Positions 8,299-16,802 are shown, counted from the first letter of the stretch. The stretch: DNA of 56,387 bases from Burkholderiaceae bacterium (GCA_023954035.1 JAMLIT010000024.1:1-56387), one strand, 5' to 3'. Program-made: numbers and translations. Notes: generated from the sequence alone by a model not told the origin.

Positions 8299-9366
8299 TC
8301 AGTGCGGCGTGAGGCACTGCTCCAGGCCCTGCTCGAGAATGTCGCGCGGCAAATCGATGCCGATGAAGACCATGCGGCTCTCGCGCAGCTCGCCCTTGGC
8401 CCAGGCAGGGCCCAGGTCGCTGCCCATGAGCTGGTGCACGCCCTGGAAAATCACCTTGCGGTCTGTTCCCGTCATGCAGAGAACACCCTTGTAGCGCAGC
8501 ATGCGCGGGCCGTAGACATTGACGATCGCACCGAGAAAATCTTCCAGCTTGGCCGGGTCGAAAGGTGTGGCGCTGCGGTACACAAAGCTTTTCACGTCGT
8601 CGTCGTGCCGGTGATGCTGCCCGTGCTGGTGCGAAGGATGACTGCAGTGCTCGCCGTGCGCATGGTCATGGTCATGGTCATGGTCATGGTCATGGTCATG
8701 GTCATCCCCCGCCTTCAGGAAGTCGGGATCGATGTCGAGCTTGGCGTTGAGGTTGAACCCGCGCAGGTCCAGCACTTCGCCTATCGGCACTTCGCCGAAA
8801 TGCACGGATTTGATGGGCGCACGCGGGTTCATGTGCTTGAGGCGGTGCGTCAAATCAGCCACGTCCTGCGCGCTGACCAGATCGGTCTTGGAGAGGAAGA
8901 TCTGGTCGGCAAAACCCACCTGGCGGCGCGCTTCTTGCCGCTGGTCGAGTTGCTGGGGGGCATGCACCGCGTCGACCAGGGTGACGATGGAATCGAGCAA
9001 GTAGGTCTCGGCGATTTCTTCATCCATAAAAAAGGTCTGTGCCACCGGGCCGGGGTCGGCGAGGCCAGTGGTCTCGATGACCACGCGGTCGAACTCGAGC
9101 AGGCCCTTGCGCCGCTTGGCGGCCAGCAACTGCAGGGTTTCGCGCAGGTCTTCTCGAATCGTGCAGCAAATGCAGCCGTTGCTCATCTGCACGATCTGCT
9201 CTTTGGATTCCGTGACCAGGATGTCGGTGTCGATGTTTTCTTCGCCGAACTCGTTCTCGATCACAGCGATCTTCTGGCCGTGGGCTTCACTCAGCAGGCG
9301 CTTGAGCAAGGTGGTTTTTCCCGAGCCGAGAAAGCCGGTGAGGATGGTGGCAGGGATGAGGGACAT
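8299..9366 (-). CDS. CobW/COG0523-family GTPase, candidate zinc metallochaperone
   Basis: G3E GTPase of 355 residues. Walker A GFLGSGKTT begins at residue 11; the metal-binding GCICC motif is at 64-68; the G-domain motif ETTGLADP and the base-recognition segment SKTD follow. A His/Asp-rich segment at about 220-258 contains a run of alternating Asp-His encoded by a hexanucleotide repeat, then more His residues. The C-terminal CobW domain follows (about 260-350). COG0523 proteins move metals, often zinc; cobalamin or nitrile hydratase roles have no support here. It lies upstream of dksA on the same strand, though the 145-base gap carries a candidate dksA promoter. Confidence 0.9.
   Translation of the reverse strand: MSLIPATILTGFLGSGKTTLLKRLLSEAHGQKIAVIENEFGEENIDTDILVTESKEQIVQMSNGCICCTIREDLRETLQLLAAKRRKGLLEFDRVVIETTGLADPGPVAQTFFMDEEIAETYLLDSIVTLVDAVHAPQQLDQRQEARRQVGFADQIFLSKTDLVSAQDVADLTHRLKHMNPRAPIKSVHFGEVPIGEVLDLRGFNLNAKLDIDPDFLKAGDDHDHDHDHDHDHDHAHGEHCSHPSHQHGQHHRHDDDVKSFVYRSATPFDPAKLEDFLGAIVNVYGPRMLRYKGVLCMTGTDRKVIFQGVHQLMGSDLGPAWAKGELRESRMVFIGIDLPRDILEQGLEQCLTPH
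8661..8705 (+). repeat. Hexanucleotide tandem repeat (CATGGT, 7.5 units)
   Basis: Forty-five bases of perfect CATGGT repeats inside the CobW-like gene. On the coding strand they specify alternating Asp and His. Loss or gain of a unit keeps the frame and changes the metal-binding tract by two residues. Confidence 0.95.
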
Positions 9367-9399
9367 GGCTGCGCTCTTTTGACTACGGAAGGGGAAAGT

Positions 9400-10344
9400 T
9401 TAGCGAGCCGGTTTCTTGCGCGCGCGCGGGTGCGCCGCGTCGTACACCTTGGCCAGGTGCTGGAAATCGAGCCTCGTATAGACCTGGGTGGTGGTGATGT
9501 TGGCATGCCCCAGCAGTTCCTGCACCGCGCGCAAATCACCGCTGGACTGCAGCAAATGGCTGGCAAACGAGTGGCGCAGCATGTGCGGGTGCACCGGCGT
9601 CGTGAGCCCGGCCGTGCCGCTGCGCTGGCGCAGTCGCTTCCAGACCGATTGCGCAGAGAGGCGCGTGCCGCGCAGTCCGGTGAACAGCGCCATGCCCTCC
9701 TGTGCGCCGCGCAGCGCCAGCCAGACGGCCAGGGCCTGGCGCGCCGCAGCGCCCAGCGGCAGGCTGCGCCGCTTGCCACCCTTGCCGAACACGTGCACTT
9801 CGCCCGACTCCAGGTCCAGCCAGCCGCGGCCTTCGCGCGCGGCGCCGTGCCCGGCGCTTAGGTCCAGGCCCACCAGTTCGCCCACCCGCAGGCCGCAGCC
9901 GTAGAGCAGCTCGACCATGGCGGCGTCGCGCGCCTCGAGCCAGGGGTCGGCGCCGGCGGCATGGAAATCCGCCAGCCGCACCGCGTCGTCCACGCCGAGC
10001 GCTTTGGGCAGCGGCCTGGCCGCCTTGGGGCCGCGCACGCCCTGCACAGGGTTGCTCGCGATCAGTCCCTGCCGCGCGGCCCAGGAGAAAAACCCACGCC
10101 AGCCCGAGAGAATGAGGGCGATGCCCCGGCTGCTGCGCCCCGCACCGTGCATTTGCGCGACAAAGCGGCGAATGTGCGCCGGCTGCAACTGCAATAGCCG
10201 GACGTTGACCACGCTCGCAAACTGCACGAGCTTTTCAAGGTCGAGCGCGTAGAGCGTGTGGGTGCGCGCTGCGAGGCGCTTTTCGACGCGCACATGCTCC
10301 AGATAGCGCTGGGCTTCAGGAGGCAGCCGCGCAGAGTCAATCAT
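9400..10344 (-). CDS. xerC: Tyrosine recombinase XerC
   Basis: Site-specific recombinase that with XerD resolves chromosome dimers at dif. The protein has 314 residues from ATG 10344, with a GGGAG site 7-8 bases upstream. It has the N-terminal SAM-like core-binding domain (about 8-100) and the catalytic domain with R153 (CGLRVGE), K188 (GKGGKRR), H254 and R257 (HMLRHSFA), H280 (LGHANI) and nucleophile Y289 (TQVYTRL). All catalytic residues are present. Its place after dapF and the DUF484 gene is the classical xerC locus, though a 160-base repeat separates it from the DUF484 gene. Confidence 0.95.
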   Translation of the reverse strand: MIDSARLPPEAQRYLEHVRVEKRLAARTHTLYALDLEKLVQFASVVNVRLLQLQPAHIRRFVAQMHGAGRSSRGIALILSGWRGFFSWAARQGLIASNPVQGVRGPKAARPLPKALGVDDAVRLADFHAAGADPWLEARDAAMVELLYGCGLRVGELVGLDLSAGHGAAREGRGWLDLESGEVHVFGKGGKRRSLPLGAAARQALAVWLALRGAQEGMALFTGLRGTRLSAQSVWKRLRQRSGTAGLTTPVHPHMLRHSFASHLLQSSGDLRAVQELLGHANITTTQVYTRLDFQHLAKVYDAAHPRARKKPAR

Positions 10345-10409
10345 GCGCGGACTCCCCTGCTTCCCAATGCTTCGAAGCGCCGTGCGCCGCCCACGGACCA
10401 TGCAAAGCG

Positions 10410-10502
10410 AGCAGCCCATGCCAGCGGCCACCGTGCAAGGGCCGCCCCGCAGCACCGGTGGCGTCCCCCTGAGGGGGAAGGCGCCAAAGGCGACTCAGGG
10501 GG
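10410..10502 (+). repeat. Family B GC-rich intergenic repeat, copy 1
   Basis: GC-rich segment between the DUF484 gene and xerC with the blocks CAGCGGCCACCGTGCAAGG, GCCGCCCCGC and GGTGGCGTCCCCCTGAGG. Matching blocks appear at about 14605-14780 (inverted) and 27840-28040. No reading frame is shared between copies. Confidence 0.7.
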
Positions 10503-10505
10503 CAT

Positions 10506-11216
10506 CTATTTCAACCGCTGCAGCGCCGCGCTGGCGAGCTCGGCCATGCGCGAGAGAAACTCCGTGCCCATGGTCGCCTCAAAGCGCTGGGCGTCCGGTG
10601 AGCCGAGCACCAGCAAACCAAAGGCCGGCGTGGCGCTGTCTATCGGGCCTTCGCGCAGCGGCAGCAAGGCCAGCGATTGCGCGGCCAGGCTGTCGCCCTC
10701 CTCGACCGCGACGCGGGGCAGCCAACTGGTCGGCTCGAACCCCAGGTTGGGTCCGCAAAACGGCATGGTGAGCGAGCTGGCAAAAGCGCGTACGTCGTCG
10801 CTAGCGTCCTGCGCGAAATCATGCTCCGCATGCTCGGGCGCGACGTCCCAGACGCGAATGGCGGTTTGCGGCACATCGAAATGCTTCTCGATACCGCACA
10901 CCACGGCCTGCGGCAGCGCTGCCGGCTGCTGCACGCGCTGCAGTTCGCAGCCCCAGGCGTGCACCTTGGCGGCAATGGCTTCGTTGTCGTGGCTGTTGCG
11001 CACCATTTCCATCACGCGCTGCTCCAGCGCCTTGATTTTTTCGCGCAGCATTTCGGCCTGGCGCTCTTGCAAGCTCACGGCGCGCTGGCCGTGCGCGCTG
11101 GCGATCTGCACGCTGGCGAGCACCTCGGCGTGGCGCTCGAAAAACTCTGGCGTGTTGGCCAGGAAATGGGCAATGTCGTCTTCGGTGATCGGAGACATCG
11201 GGGCGCTTTGGCTCAT
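10506..11216 (-). CDS. DUF484 family protein (YigA-like)
   Basis: Conserved 236-residue protein of unknown biochemical role, always near xerC. It starts with the family pattern [20 protein letters not shown], followed by a coiled coil (about 45-75) and a GAF-like C-terminal half ending in [17 protein letters not shown]. Its ATG overlaps the dapF stop (ATGA), indicating translational coupling. GAF-like folds suggest a sensory or interaction role, but this is inference. Confidence 0.9.
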   Translation of the reverse strand: MSQSAPMSPITEDDIAHFLANTPEFFERHAEVLASVQIASAHGQRAVSLQERQAEMLREKIKALEQRVMEMVRNSHDNEAIAAKVHAWGCELQRVQQPAALPQAVVCGIEKHFDVPQTAIRVWDVAPEHAEHDFAQDASDDVRAFASSLTMPFCGPNLGFEPTSWLPRVAVEEGDSLAAQSLALLPLREGPIDSATPAFGLLVLGSPDAQRFEATMGTEFLSRMAELASAALQRLK

Positions 11217-12088
11217 AGGGGCTCAGGGATGTGAATGCGGCCTTCGAACACCGTCGTGGCCGGGCCGGTCATGAAAACGGAGTCGGCTGCGAGGCCGCTC
11301 CAGGCAATGGAGAGCTCGCCGCCGCGCGTTTGCACCCGCACCGGCGACGCGAGGTAGCCCATGCGAATGCCTGCCACGACCGCAGCGCAGGCGCCGCTGC
11401 CGCAGGCCAGCGTCTCCCCAGCGCCGCGCTCGTAGACGCGCAGACGCACGTGGTGCGGGTCGACTACTTGCAGAAAACCGGCATTGGCGCGCTCGGGGAA
11501 ACGGAAATGGTTGCCAATCAGCGGACCCAGCTCGGCGACCGGCGCGCTGTCCACGTCGTCCACCAGCATCACCGCGTGCGGATTGCCCATGGACAGCACG
11601 GCCACGTGCAGCAGCGTCTCCTGGCCCGGGCCTTCGCGCGTCAGTGGCCAGGTCTGCCATGTGCCTTCCGGCTGGGGTTGCAGGCCGGTCGCGGTAAATG
11701 GTGCCTGGAGTGGGTCAAAAATCGGGCGCCCCATATCCACGGTGACGCCGTCGGCGCCCAATTGCAGCACGATGGGACCGGCCAGCGTCTGCACGCGCAG
11801 GCTATCCTTGTCACTGAGCCCTTTGTCGCGCACGAAACGCGCAAAGCAGCGCGCGCCGTTGCCGCACTGCTGCACCTCGCCGCCGTCGGCGTTGTAGATC
11901 ACGTATTCAAAATCCAGGTCCGCACTGGGCGCCGGGCGCACGCACAGCACCTGGTCCGCGCCGACACCGAAGTGGCGATCGGCCAAAAAACGAATCTGCT
12001 CGGGCGAGAGCCGATAGCTGTCTGCCGTCTGATCGAGCACGACAAAATCGTTGCCCGCGCCCTGCATTTTGGTGAATGCGATTTCCAT
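11213..12088 (-). CDS. dapF: Diaminopimelate epimerase
   Basis: Converts LL- to meso-diaminopimelate for lysine and peptidoglycan synthesis. The start [15 protein letters not shown] at ATG 12088 is typical; the frame stays open to 12247 without family similarity. Both catalytic cysteines are present: C75 (QQCGNGARC) and C229 ([11 protein letters not shown]). The length of 291 residues is close to the usual 275. First gene of a dapF-DUF484-xerC string, divergent from the glutathione transferase gene across 97 bases. Confidence 0.97.
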   Translation of the reverse strand: MEIAFTKMQGAGNDFVVLDQTADSYRLSPEQIRFLADRHFGVGADQVLCVRPAPSADLDFEYVIYNADGGEVQQCGNGARCFARFVRDKGLSDKDSLRVQTLAGPIVLQLGADGVTVDMGRPIFDPLQAPFTATGLQPQPEGTWQTWPLTREGPGQETLLHVAVLSMGNPHAVMLVDDVDSAPVAELGPLIGNHFRFPERANAGFLQVVDPHHVRLRVYERGAGETLACGSGACAAVVAGIRMGYLASPVRVQTRGGELSIAWSGLAADSVFMTGPATTVFEGRIHIPEPL

Positions 12089-12185
12089 GTCCGCAATTAT
12101 GGGTGCAGCCGCCGCGCCGGGAGCATCTGGCGGGTTCGGGTTAGGCTGCCGGGCATTGCACCGCCAAAGACAGGAAAGGACCCCC

Positions 12186-12890
12186 ATGACGAAACTCAGC
12201 GATTTCCCGATCACGAAGAAATGGCCGGCGCGCTTCCCGGACCGCATCCAGCTCTATTCGCTGCCCACGCCCAACGGCGTCAAGGCGTCCATCATGCTGG
12301 AGGAGACGGGCCTGGCGTACGAGCCCCATCTGGTGAGCTTTGACACCAACGACCAGATGTCGCCCGAATTCCTCTCGCTCAACCCCAACAACAAGATTCC
12401 GGCCCTCATCGACCCGAAGGGCCCGGGCGGTGAGCCCTTGGCGTTGTTTGAATCGGGCGCCATCCTCTGGTATCTGGCCGAGCGCACGGGTCGCTTCCTG
12501 CCCGAGGACGCGGCCGCGCGCATGCACACCCTGCAGTGGCTGATGTGGCAGGTGGGCGGGCTCGGGCCCATGGTGGGTCAGCTCGGTTTCTTCCACAAGT
12601 TTGCCGGCAAGGAGTACGAAGACAAGCGCCCGCGCGACCGCTATGTGGCCGAAACACGCCGCCTGCTGGGCGTACTCGACAAGCACCTCGAAGGCCGCGA
12701 ATGGATGCTGGGCAGCGACTACACCGTCGCCGACATCGCCGTCTTCCCCTGGGTGCGCAACCTGATCGGCTTCTATGGCGCGGGCGATCTGGTCCAGTTT
12801 GCGGATTTCCAGCAGGTGCAACGTGTGCTGGATGCCTTTGTCGCCCGGCCCGCGGTGGCGCGCGGTCTCCTGATTCCCGCGCGGGACTGA
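12186..12890 (+). CDS. Glutathione S-transferase, nu-class-like (YfcG/YghU type)
   Basis: Cytosolic thioredoxin-fold enzyme of 234 residues. The N-terminal domain reads [18 protein letters not shown], with the Thr-Pro-Asn typical of disulfide-reducing YfcG/YghU enzymes, then NPNNKIPAL and [13 protein letters not shown], the glutathione-binding segments. The all-helical C-terminal domain has [14 protein letters not shown], the N-capping and staple region. The start at 12186 follows a strong AGGAAAGGA site with a 5-base spacer. Divergent from dapF. Likely glutathione-disulfide oxidoreductase; substrate unknown. Confidence 0.93.
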   Translation: MTKLSDFPITKKWPARFPDRIQLYSLPTPNGVKASIMLEETGLAYEPHLVSFDTNDQMSPEFLSLNPNNKIPALIDPKGPGGEPLALFESGAILWYLAERTGRFLPEDAAARMHTLQWLMWQVGGLGPMVGQLGFFHKFAGKEYEDKRPRDRYVAETRRLLGVLDKHLEGREWMLGSDYTVADIAVFPWVRNLIGFYGAGDLVQFADFQQVQRVLDAFVARPAVARGLLIPARD

Positions 12891-12921
12891 CGTGCGGGCC
12901 TTCGGGTTTGATAATGGCCGC

Positions 12922-14598
12922 ATGACTCGCACCAGCCAATTGCTGCATCCGCAGCGCGAACCCGTTCCCGCCCTGTCCGCCGCGACCGTGCTCCTGGTGC
13001 GCGACGCACCGCACCCCGAAGGGGGCCTGCAGGTGCTGATGACGCGGCGCTCGGCCAAGGCCAGCTTTGCCCCCGGGGCTTACGTTTTCCCAGGCGGAGG
13101 GATTGACGCACTCGATTCCGACCCCACGACGCACGCCGCCTGCGCGCGCCGCCCCGGCCAGTCGGACGAGCAGCTCACGCAGGCGGTCGCCGCGATTCGA
13201 GAGAGTTTTGAGGAGTTGGGCCTTTTGCTCGCGCGGCGCGCCGATGGCGGCATGGCGGATGCCACCGACATTGCCGCGCTCGACCGCCACGCGCCCTTTG
13301 CCGCCCAGTGTGCGGCGCGCGGCCTGCGCCTGGCTGCGGACGAGGTCTTCGTGCTGGCCCGCTGGACCGGCGACCGCGACCTGCCCCGGCGCTTTGACGT
13401 GCCCTTCCTCATCGCCCGCATGCCCGAGAACCAAACACCCGTGGCTGACGAGGCCGAGCAGTTCGAGCCCGTGTGGGTGCGCCCGCAGGAGGCGCTCGAG
13501 CGCCACGCCGCCGGCGGCTTCTTCATGATTTACCCGACCATTCGCACACTGGAGCGGCTGGCCAAGTTCGATGGCGCGGACGCGTTGTTGGCCGCCTGCG
13601 CCAGTGGCACACCCCTGTGGACCAGCTGCCCGCGCGCCGGTTTGCTGGCGGGGAAAGAGGCCCGCTACATGGAAGACGAAATGCCCTATGGCGAGCTGGC
13701 CATGGTGTGCCCGGACGGGCAGATCGTCCATCCGCTCGACTGGCAGAACGAGCGGACGGTGCGGTTGCGCAAAAACCTGCAGCGCCTGACCGCGCCCAAC
13801 CCCGGCGTCATGACCGGCCCGGGCACCAACAGCTACCTGGTGGGCGATCCGTCCACCGGCTACATTGCCATCGATCCCGGCCCAGCGGATGCGCAGCACC
13901 TGGAAAAGCTCTGGCGCGCGGCCGGCGGCGACATCCGTTTCATCGTCTGCACGCACTCGCATCCCGACCACTCGCCGGGGGCCGCGCCGCTGCAGGCGCT
14001 GTGCGTGCAAGCGGGCCGCAGCGCCCCGCCCATCCTGGGCTTGCCCTCGGCCCCCACGGCGCGCGCCCACAGCCAGTTCACGCCCGAGCGTTTGCTACGG
14101 GATGGAGAGCTGCTAACGCTGACTGGACAAGCGCTGGAAGGCAAAATTACCCATACTTTGCAAGCCGTGCACACGCCAGGGCACGCCGCCAACCACCTGT
14201 GTCTGCTGCTGGTCGAAGACGCCTTGCTGTTCTCCGGCGACCACATCCTGAACGGCAGCACCACCGTCATCGACCCGCCCGACGGCAACATGGCCGACTA
14301 CCTCGATTCGCTCGACAAGCTGGACGCGCTGTGCGCTGAGCATGGCGTGGATTTCATCCTGCCCGCGCACGGCTACGTGCTGGGCGACGCGCGCGGTGCC
14401 ATTGCCAGACTCAAGGCGCACCGCCTGGCGCGCGAGGCCAAGGTGATTGCCGCGCTGCAGGCCCTGCCCGGCGGCAGCATGGACGACTGGGTGGCGCATG
14501 CGTACGGCGACGTGCCGCCGCGCATCTGGCCCGTGGCGCAGCGCTCGCTGCTGGCGCACATCGAACGTATTCGCTCGCTGGGCCCCGGAAATGATTGA
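12922..14598 (+). CDS. Nudix hydrolase / metallo-beta-lactamase (LACTB2-like) fusion
   Basis: A 558-residue two-domain protein. Residues about 20-230 form a Nudix-like domain: FPGGGID, then after an insert of some 25 residues the box core RESFEELGLLL (R93, E97, E98). The insert separates the leading Gly from the REx2EE part more than in the classical box. Residues about 275-530 are a metallo-beta-lactamase domain with HSHPDH (H345, H347, D349, H350), HTPGHAANH, SGDHIL and PAHGYV, and a C-terminal winged-helix-like segment as in LACTB2 ribonucleases. The start ATG 12922 gives MTRTSQLLHP. The substrates could be a nucleotide-linked or CoA compound and RNA, respectively; neither is shown. Confidence 0.9.
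   Translation: MTRTSQLLHPQREPVPALSAATVLLVRDAPHPEGGLQVLMTRRSAKASFAPGAYVFPGGGIDALDSDPTTHAACARRPGQSDEQLTQAVAAIRESFEELGLLLARRADGGMADATDIAALDRHAPFAAQCAARGLRLAADEVFVLARWTGDRDLPRRFDVPFLIARMPENQTPVADEAEQFEPVWVRPQEALERHAAGGFFMIYPTIRTLERLAKFDGADALLAACASGTPLWTSCPRAGLLAGKEARYMEDEMPYGELAMVCPDGQIVHPLDWQNERTVRLRKNLQRLTAPNPGVMTGPGTNSYLVGDPSTGYIAIDPGPADAQHLEKLWRAAGGDIRFIVCTHSHPDHSPGAAPLQALCVQAGRSAPPILGLPSAPTARAHSQFTPERLLRDGELLTLTGQALEGKITHTLQAVHTPGHAANHLCLLLVEDALLFSGDHILNGSTTVIDPPDGNMADYLDSLDKLDALCAEHGVDFILPAHGYVLGDARGAIARLKAHRLAREAKVIAALQALPGGSMDDWVAHAYGDVPPRIWPVAQRSLLAHIERIRSLGPGND
14101..14155 (+). repeat. Family A repeat-like segment inside a coding region
   Basis: Inside the Nudix/lactamase gene, AGCTGCTAACGCT, a 9-base spacer, AAGCGCTGGAAGGCAAAATT. 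This matches the family A intergenic repeat and is read in frame as part of a loop between the two metal-ligand motifs of the lactamase domain. Confidence 0.5.
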
Positions 14599-14604
14599 TA
14601 CCTG

Positions 14605-14780
14605 CTGAGCCGCTTCGCGTCCCGTGCGGCCTCCAGAGGCGGCTGCTCTTCGGGGCAGTCCAAGTCTGTGCAGGCGGGCTTGGAGCCGCGGCCCCTCAGC
14701 CCCAGGGGGAAGCCGCCCGTGCGGCGGGGCAGTCCTTGCACGGCGGCCGCTGATCTGGGCCGCGCCAGCTTTTTCCGCAG
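14605..14780 (-). repeat. Family B GC-rich intergenic repeat, copy 2
   Basis: Fills most of the 212-base gap before the S4 gene. It shares with the copies near 27840 and 47090 the blocks CCAGAGGCGGCTGCTCTTCG, GTCCAAGTCTGTGCAGGCGG and GGCTTGGAGCC. It also carries an inverted version of the block found at 10410. No gene is seen here. Confidence 0.7.
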
Positions 14781-14810
14781 CAAGTCGCGCATAGCGCACC
14801 GAACCAGAAC

Positions 14811-15599
14811 ATGCCAAGTCTCTCCTTCCCCTCAAACAACACCGAACGCCTCGCCAAGCGCGTGGCGGCTGAGCATGGCCTCTCGCGCAGCGCGGCCGAG
14901 CAGTACATCGAGGGCGGGTTTGTCAGCGTCGATGGCGCGCTGGCCGAGCTTCCGGGCACCCGTGTCGCGCCACAGCAGCGCGTGGTGGTTGCAGCAGACG
15001 CCAGCCTGGAAGCGCTGGAGCCCGTCACCATCTTGCTGCACAAGCCTCCCGGTTTCGAAGCCGGCCTCGGTGTGGCGCAAGAGGGCGCCGCTCACGGCAG
15101 CCGCAGCCAGGGCGATCGGCCGGCGGTTTCGCTGCTCAGCCCCAGGACCCACATGGAAGGCGACGCCGCCGGCAAGCGCGTGCTGATGCGACACTTTCGC
15201 CGTCTGGAATGCTTCACCCCGCTGCCCACCCCGGCCAGTGGCTTGGTGGTGTTCACGCAAGACCGGCGAATCGCTCGCAAGCTGGCCGAAGACATCGAGT
15301 CGCTTGAACAGGAATGCGTGGTTGAAGTGGCTGGCGATATTGCGGTGGGGGGGCTTCGCAAGCTCTGCCACGGCCTCTCGTTCAACGGCCGGCCGCTGCC
15401 GCCCATCAAGGTGAGTTGGCAGAGTGAAACGCAGCTGCGTTTTGCACTCAAGGGCATCCGGCCTGGCCAGATTCCTGACATGTGCGAGGCCGTGGGCTTG
15501 CGCGTCATGGCCATTCGGCGCATCCGCATCGGGCGCGTGCCGCTGGCCAAGGTGCCCATGGGGCAGTGGCGCTATCTGCAGCCATGGGAGAAGTTCTGA
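14811..15599 (+). CDS. S4-domain RNA pseudouridine synthase-like protein, catalytic Asp not visible
   Basis: A 262-residue member of the RsuA/RluB/E/F group by architecture. An S4 RNA-binding domain (about 10-60: RLAKRVAAEHGLSRSAAEQY, then FVSVDG) is followed by VTILLHKPPGFEAG, which in active enzymes is the xxxNKPxG segment. The catalytic region should read R-L-D-x-x-T/S-x-G-L, but here it is P137-L138-P139-T-P-A-S-G-L, so the nucleophilic Asp is replaced by Pro. The C-terminal part (QIPDMCEAVGLRVMAIRRIRIG) is typical of the family. It may be an RNA-binding protein without catalysis, or may use another residue. Its stop abuts a family A repeat. Confidence 0.85.
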   Translation: MPSLSFPSNNTERLAKRVAAEHGLSRSAAEQYIEGGFVSVDGALAELPGTRVAPQQRVVVAADASLEALEPVTILLHKPPGFEAGLGVAQEGAAHGSRSQGDRPAVSLLSPRTHMEGDAAGKRVLMRHFRRLECFTPLPTPASGLVVFTQDRRIARKLAEDIESLEQECVVEVAGDIAVGGLRKLCHGLSFNGRPLPPIKVSWQSETQLRFALKGIRPGQIPDMCEAVGLRVMAIRRIRIGRVPLAKVPMGQWRYLQPWEKF

Positions 15600-15600
15600 C

Positions 15601-15655
15601 GCTATTCAAAAGATAGCAGTCAGCGCTTTCTAGATAAGCGCTGGAGGCCATTTTC
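15601..15655 (+). repeat. Family A dispersed intergenic repeat, copy 2
   Basis: Begins one base after the stop of the S4 gene. Core TCAGCGCTTTCTAGATAAGC then GCTGGAGGCCATTTT. Lies between that gene and the 3' end of rnpB. Confidence 0.75.
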
Positions 15656-15682
15656 ACCTGAAATCCTGGCCTTGTAGGAATA

Positions 15683-16135
15683 AGTGTGAAGCGCGCCGAT
15701 AAGCCGGATTCTGTGCACCCGAACCCCCTTACGAAGGCTGGGCGTGACCGCCATTAATCTGGGCCGGGTGTCGCCACCACGGCTCGATGCTACCTACCCG
15801 CCAACTCTGCGGAACCACATCAACGTTGGCCTACTTGGTATTGCTGCGCGTAGAGATTGCCCGTTTCACCCAAGTCGCGTTCCGCGCCTTGGGTGGCTAT
15901 GGGGCTTCAGGCTTGCGCCTGAGCGTCTGGCTTGCGCCAGCCGGTGCCAGCTTGCGCTGGCTCCCCCATAGAGCACCCTTGGTGGCTGAAAACGACCTGA
16001 CTCGTCTCTGTTGCTCTAATCCTCACCTCACGGTGGGCAGCCGTTAGCTGCTACGCTGTCCTGTGCAGTCCGGACGTTCCTCCAGTGCCTGGTTTCCCAG
16101 ATTGCTACCGGCGGCGGTCTGGCGCGCTTCACCGG
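15683..16135 (-). ncRNA. rnpB: RNase P RNA (bacterial type A)
   Basis: Catalytic RNA of ribonuclease P, which matures tRNA 5' ends. On the minus strand the ends pair as a perfect P1 helix: GTGAAGCGCGCC at 16132-16121 with GGCGCGCTTCAC at 15697-15686. Conserved elements appear in order: GAGGAACGTCCGGAC (CR-I region, near 16082), GGGTAGGTAGCATCGAG in the middle, and CACAGAATCCGGCTTAT near the 3' end. Length is about 450 bases. The P12 region (15897-15971) is enlarged into a closing stem carrying three small hairpins with GCAA loops. Ends are estimated from the P1 helix. No clear terminator is seen downstream. Confidence 0.95.
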
Positions 16136-16187
16136 GGAATTATCACCGACCTGCGCCGTCTGTACTTGTTTCAGCCACCGACACACC

Positions 16188-16802
16188 ATGACGACCAGCC
16201 CCACCCATTTCGACACTGCCGCCCGCGATTGGGACCAGCGCCCCACGTCGCTGCAACTGGCCGCCGTGCCCGGGCGCCTGCTGGCGCGGCTGCCCTTGCA
16301 GGCCAGCGACCATGTGCTCGATTTCGGCGCGGGTACCGGGCTGCTGTCCACCGCCATTGCGCCGCAGGTGGCGCAGGTCACGGCGCTGGATATGTCGGCC
16401 GCCATGCTGCAGGTGCTGGATGAAAAGGGCTTTGCCAACATCACCACGCGCCAGCAAGACATCTTTGCGGGCCTGCCCGAGCAGTACCACGCCATCGTCA
16501 GCTGCATGGCAATGCACCACATTGCGGACACCGCCGCGCTCCTGCGCGCCTTTGCCGCCGCACTGCACAGCGGCGGGCGCATTGCCTTGGTAGACCTGGT
16601 CCAGGAGGACGGCAGCTTTCACGGCGACAAGGCCGCCAACGTGGACAAGGGCGTGCAGCACTTCGGCTTTGAGCCGGGCGCCTTGCAGGCGCTGGCGGAG
16701 CAGGCTGGCCTGATGGACATCGGCTTCAACGAAATCCTGCGGGTGCAGCAGCGCAATGGGCGGGCGTACCCGTTGTTCCTGATGACAGGGCGCAAGCCTT
16801 GA
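16188..16802 (+). CDS. Class I SAM-dependent methyltransferase
   Basis: Soluble methyltransferase of 204 residues and unknown substrate. Motif I VLDFGAGTGLLS (residues 43-54) binds SAM, followed by the acidic motif II region ALDMS and the post-I segment CMAMHHIADT. The C-terminal part ends PLFLMTGRKP. It lacks the size and features of EgtD (about 320 residues), so it is not a hercynine synthase. It lies downstream of rnpB on the opposite strand, 52 bases away, and before cysK. Confidence 0.85.
   Translation: MTTSPTHFDTAARDWDQRPTSLQLAAVPGRLLARLPLQASDHVLDFGAGTGLLSTAIAPQVAQVTALDMSAAMLQVLDEKGFANITTRQQDIFAGLPEQYHAIVSCMAMHHIADTAALLRAFAAALHSGGRIALVDLVQEDGSFHGDKAANVDKGVQHFGFEPGALQALAEQAGLMDIGFNEILRVQQRNGRAYPLFLMTGRKP

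Noticed and set aside
8661-8705. Tandem repeat as a CRISPR array
   Set aside because: Units are six bases with no spacers and lie in a coding frame; it is a microsatellite.
12406-14070. 554-codon minus-strand frame
   Set aside because: Shadow of the glutathione transferase and Nudix/lactamase genes.
16188-16802. Methyltransferase as the missing EgtD (hercynine synthase)
   Set aside because: It is about 204 residues against roughly 320 for EgtD and reads as a generic class I methyltransferase; it is also far from the sen genes.
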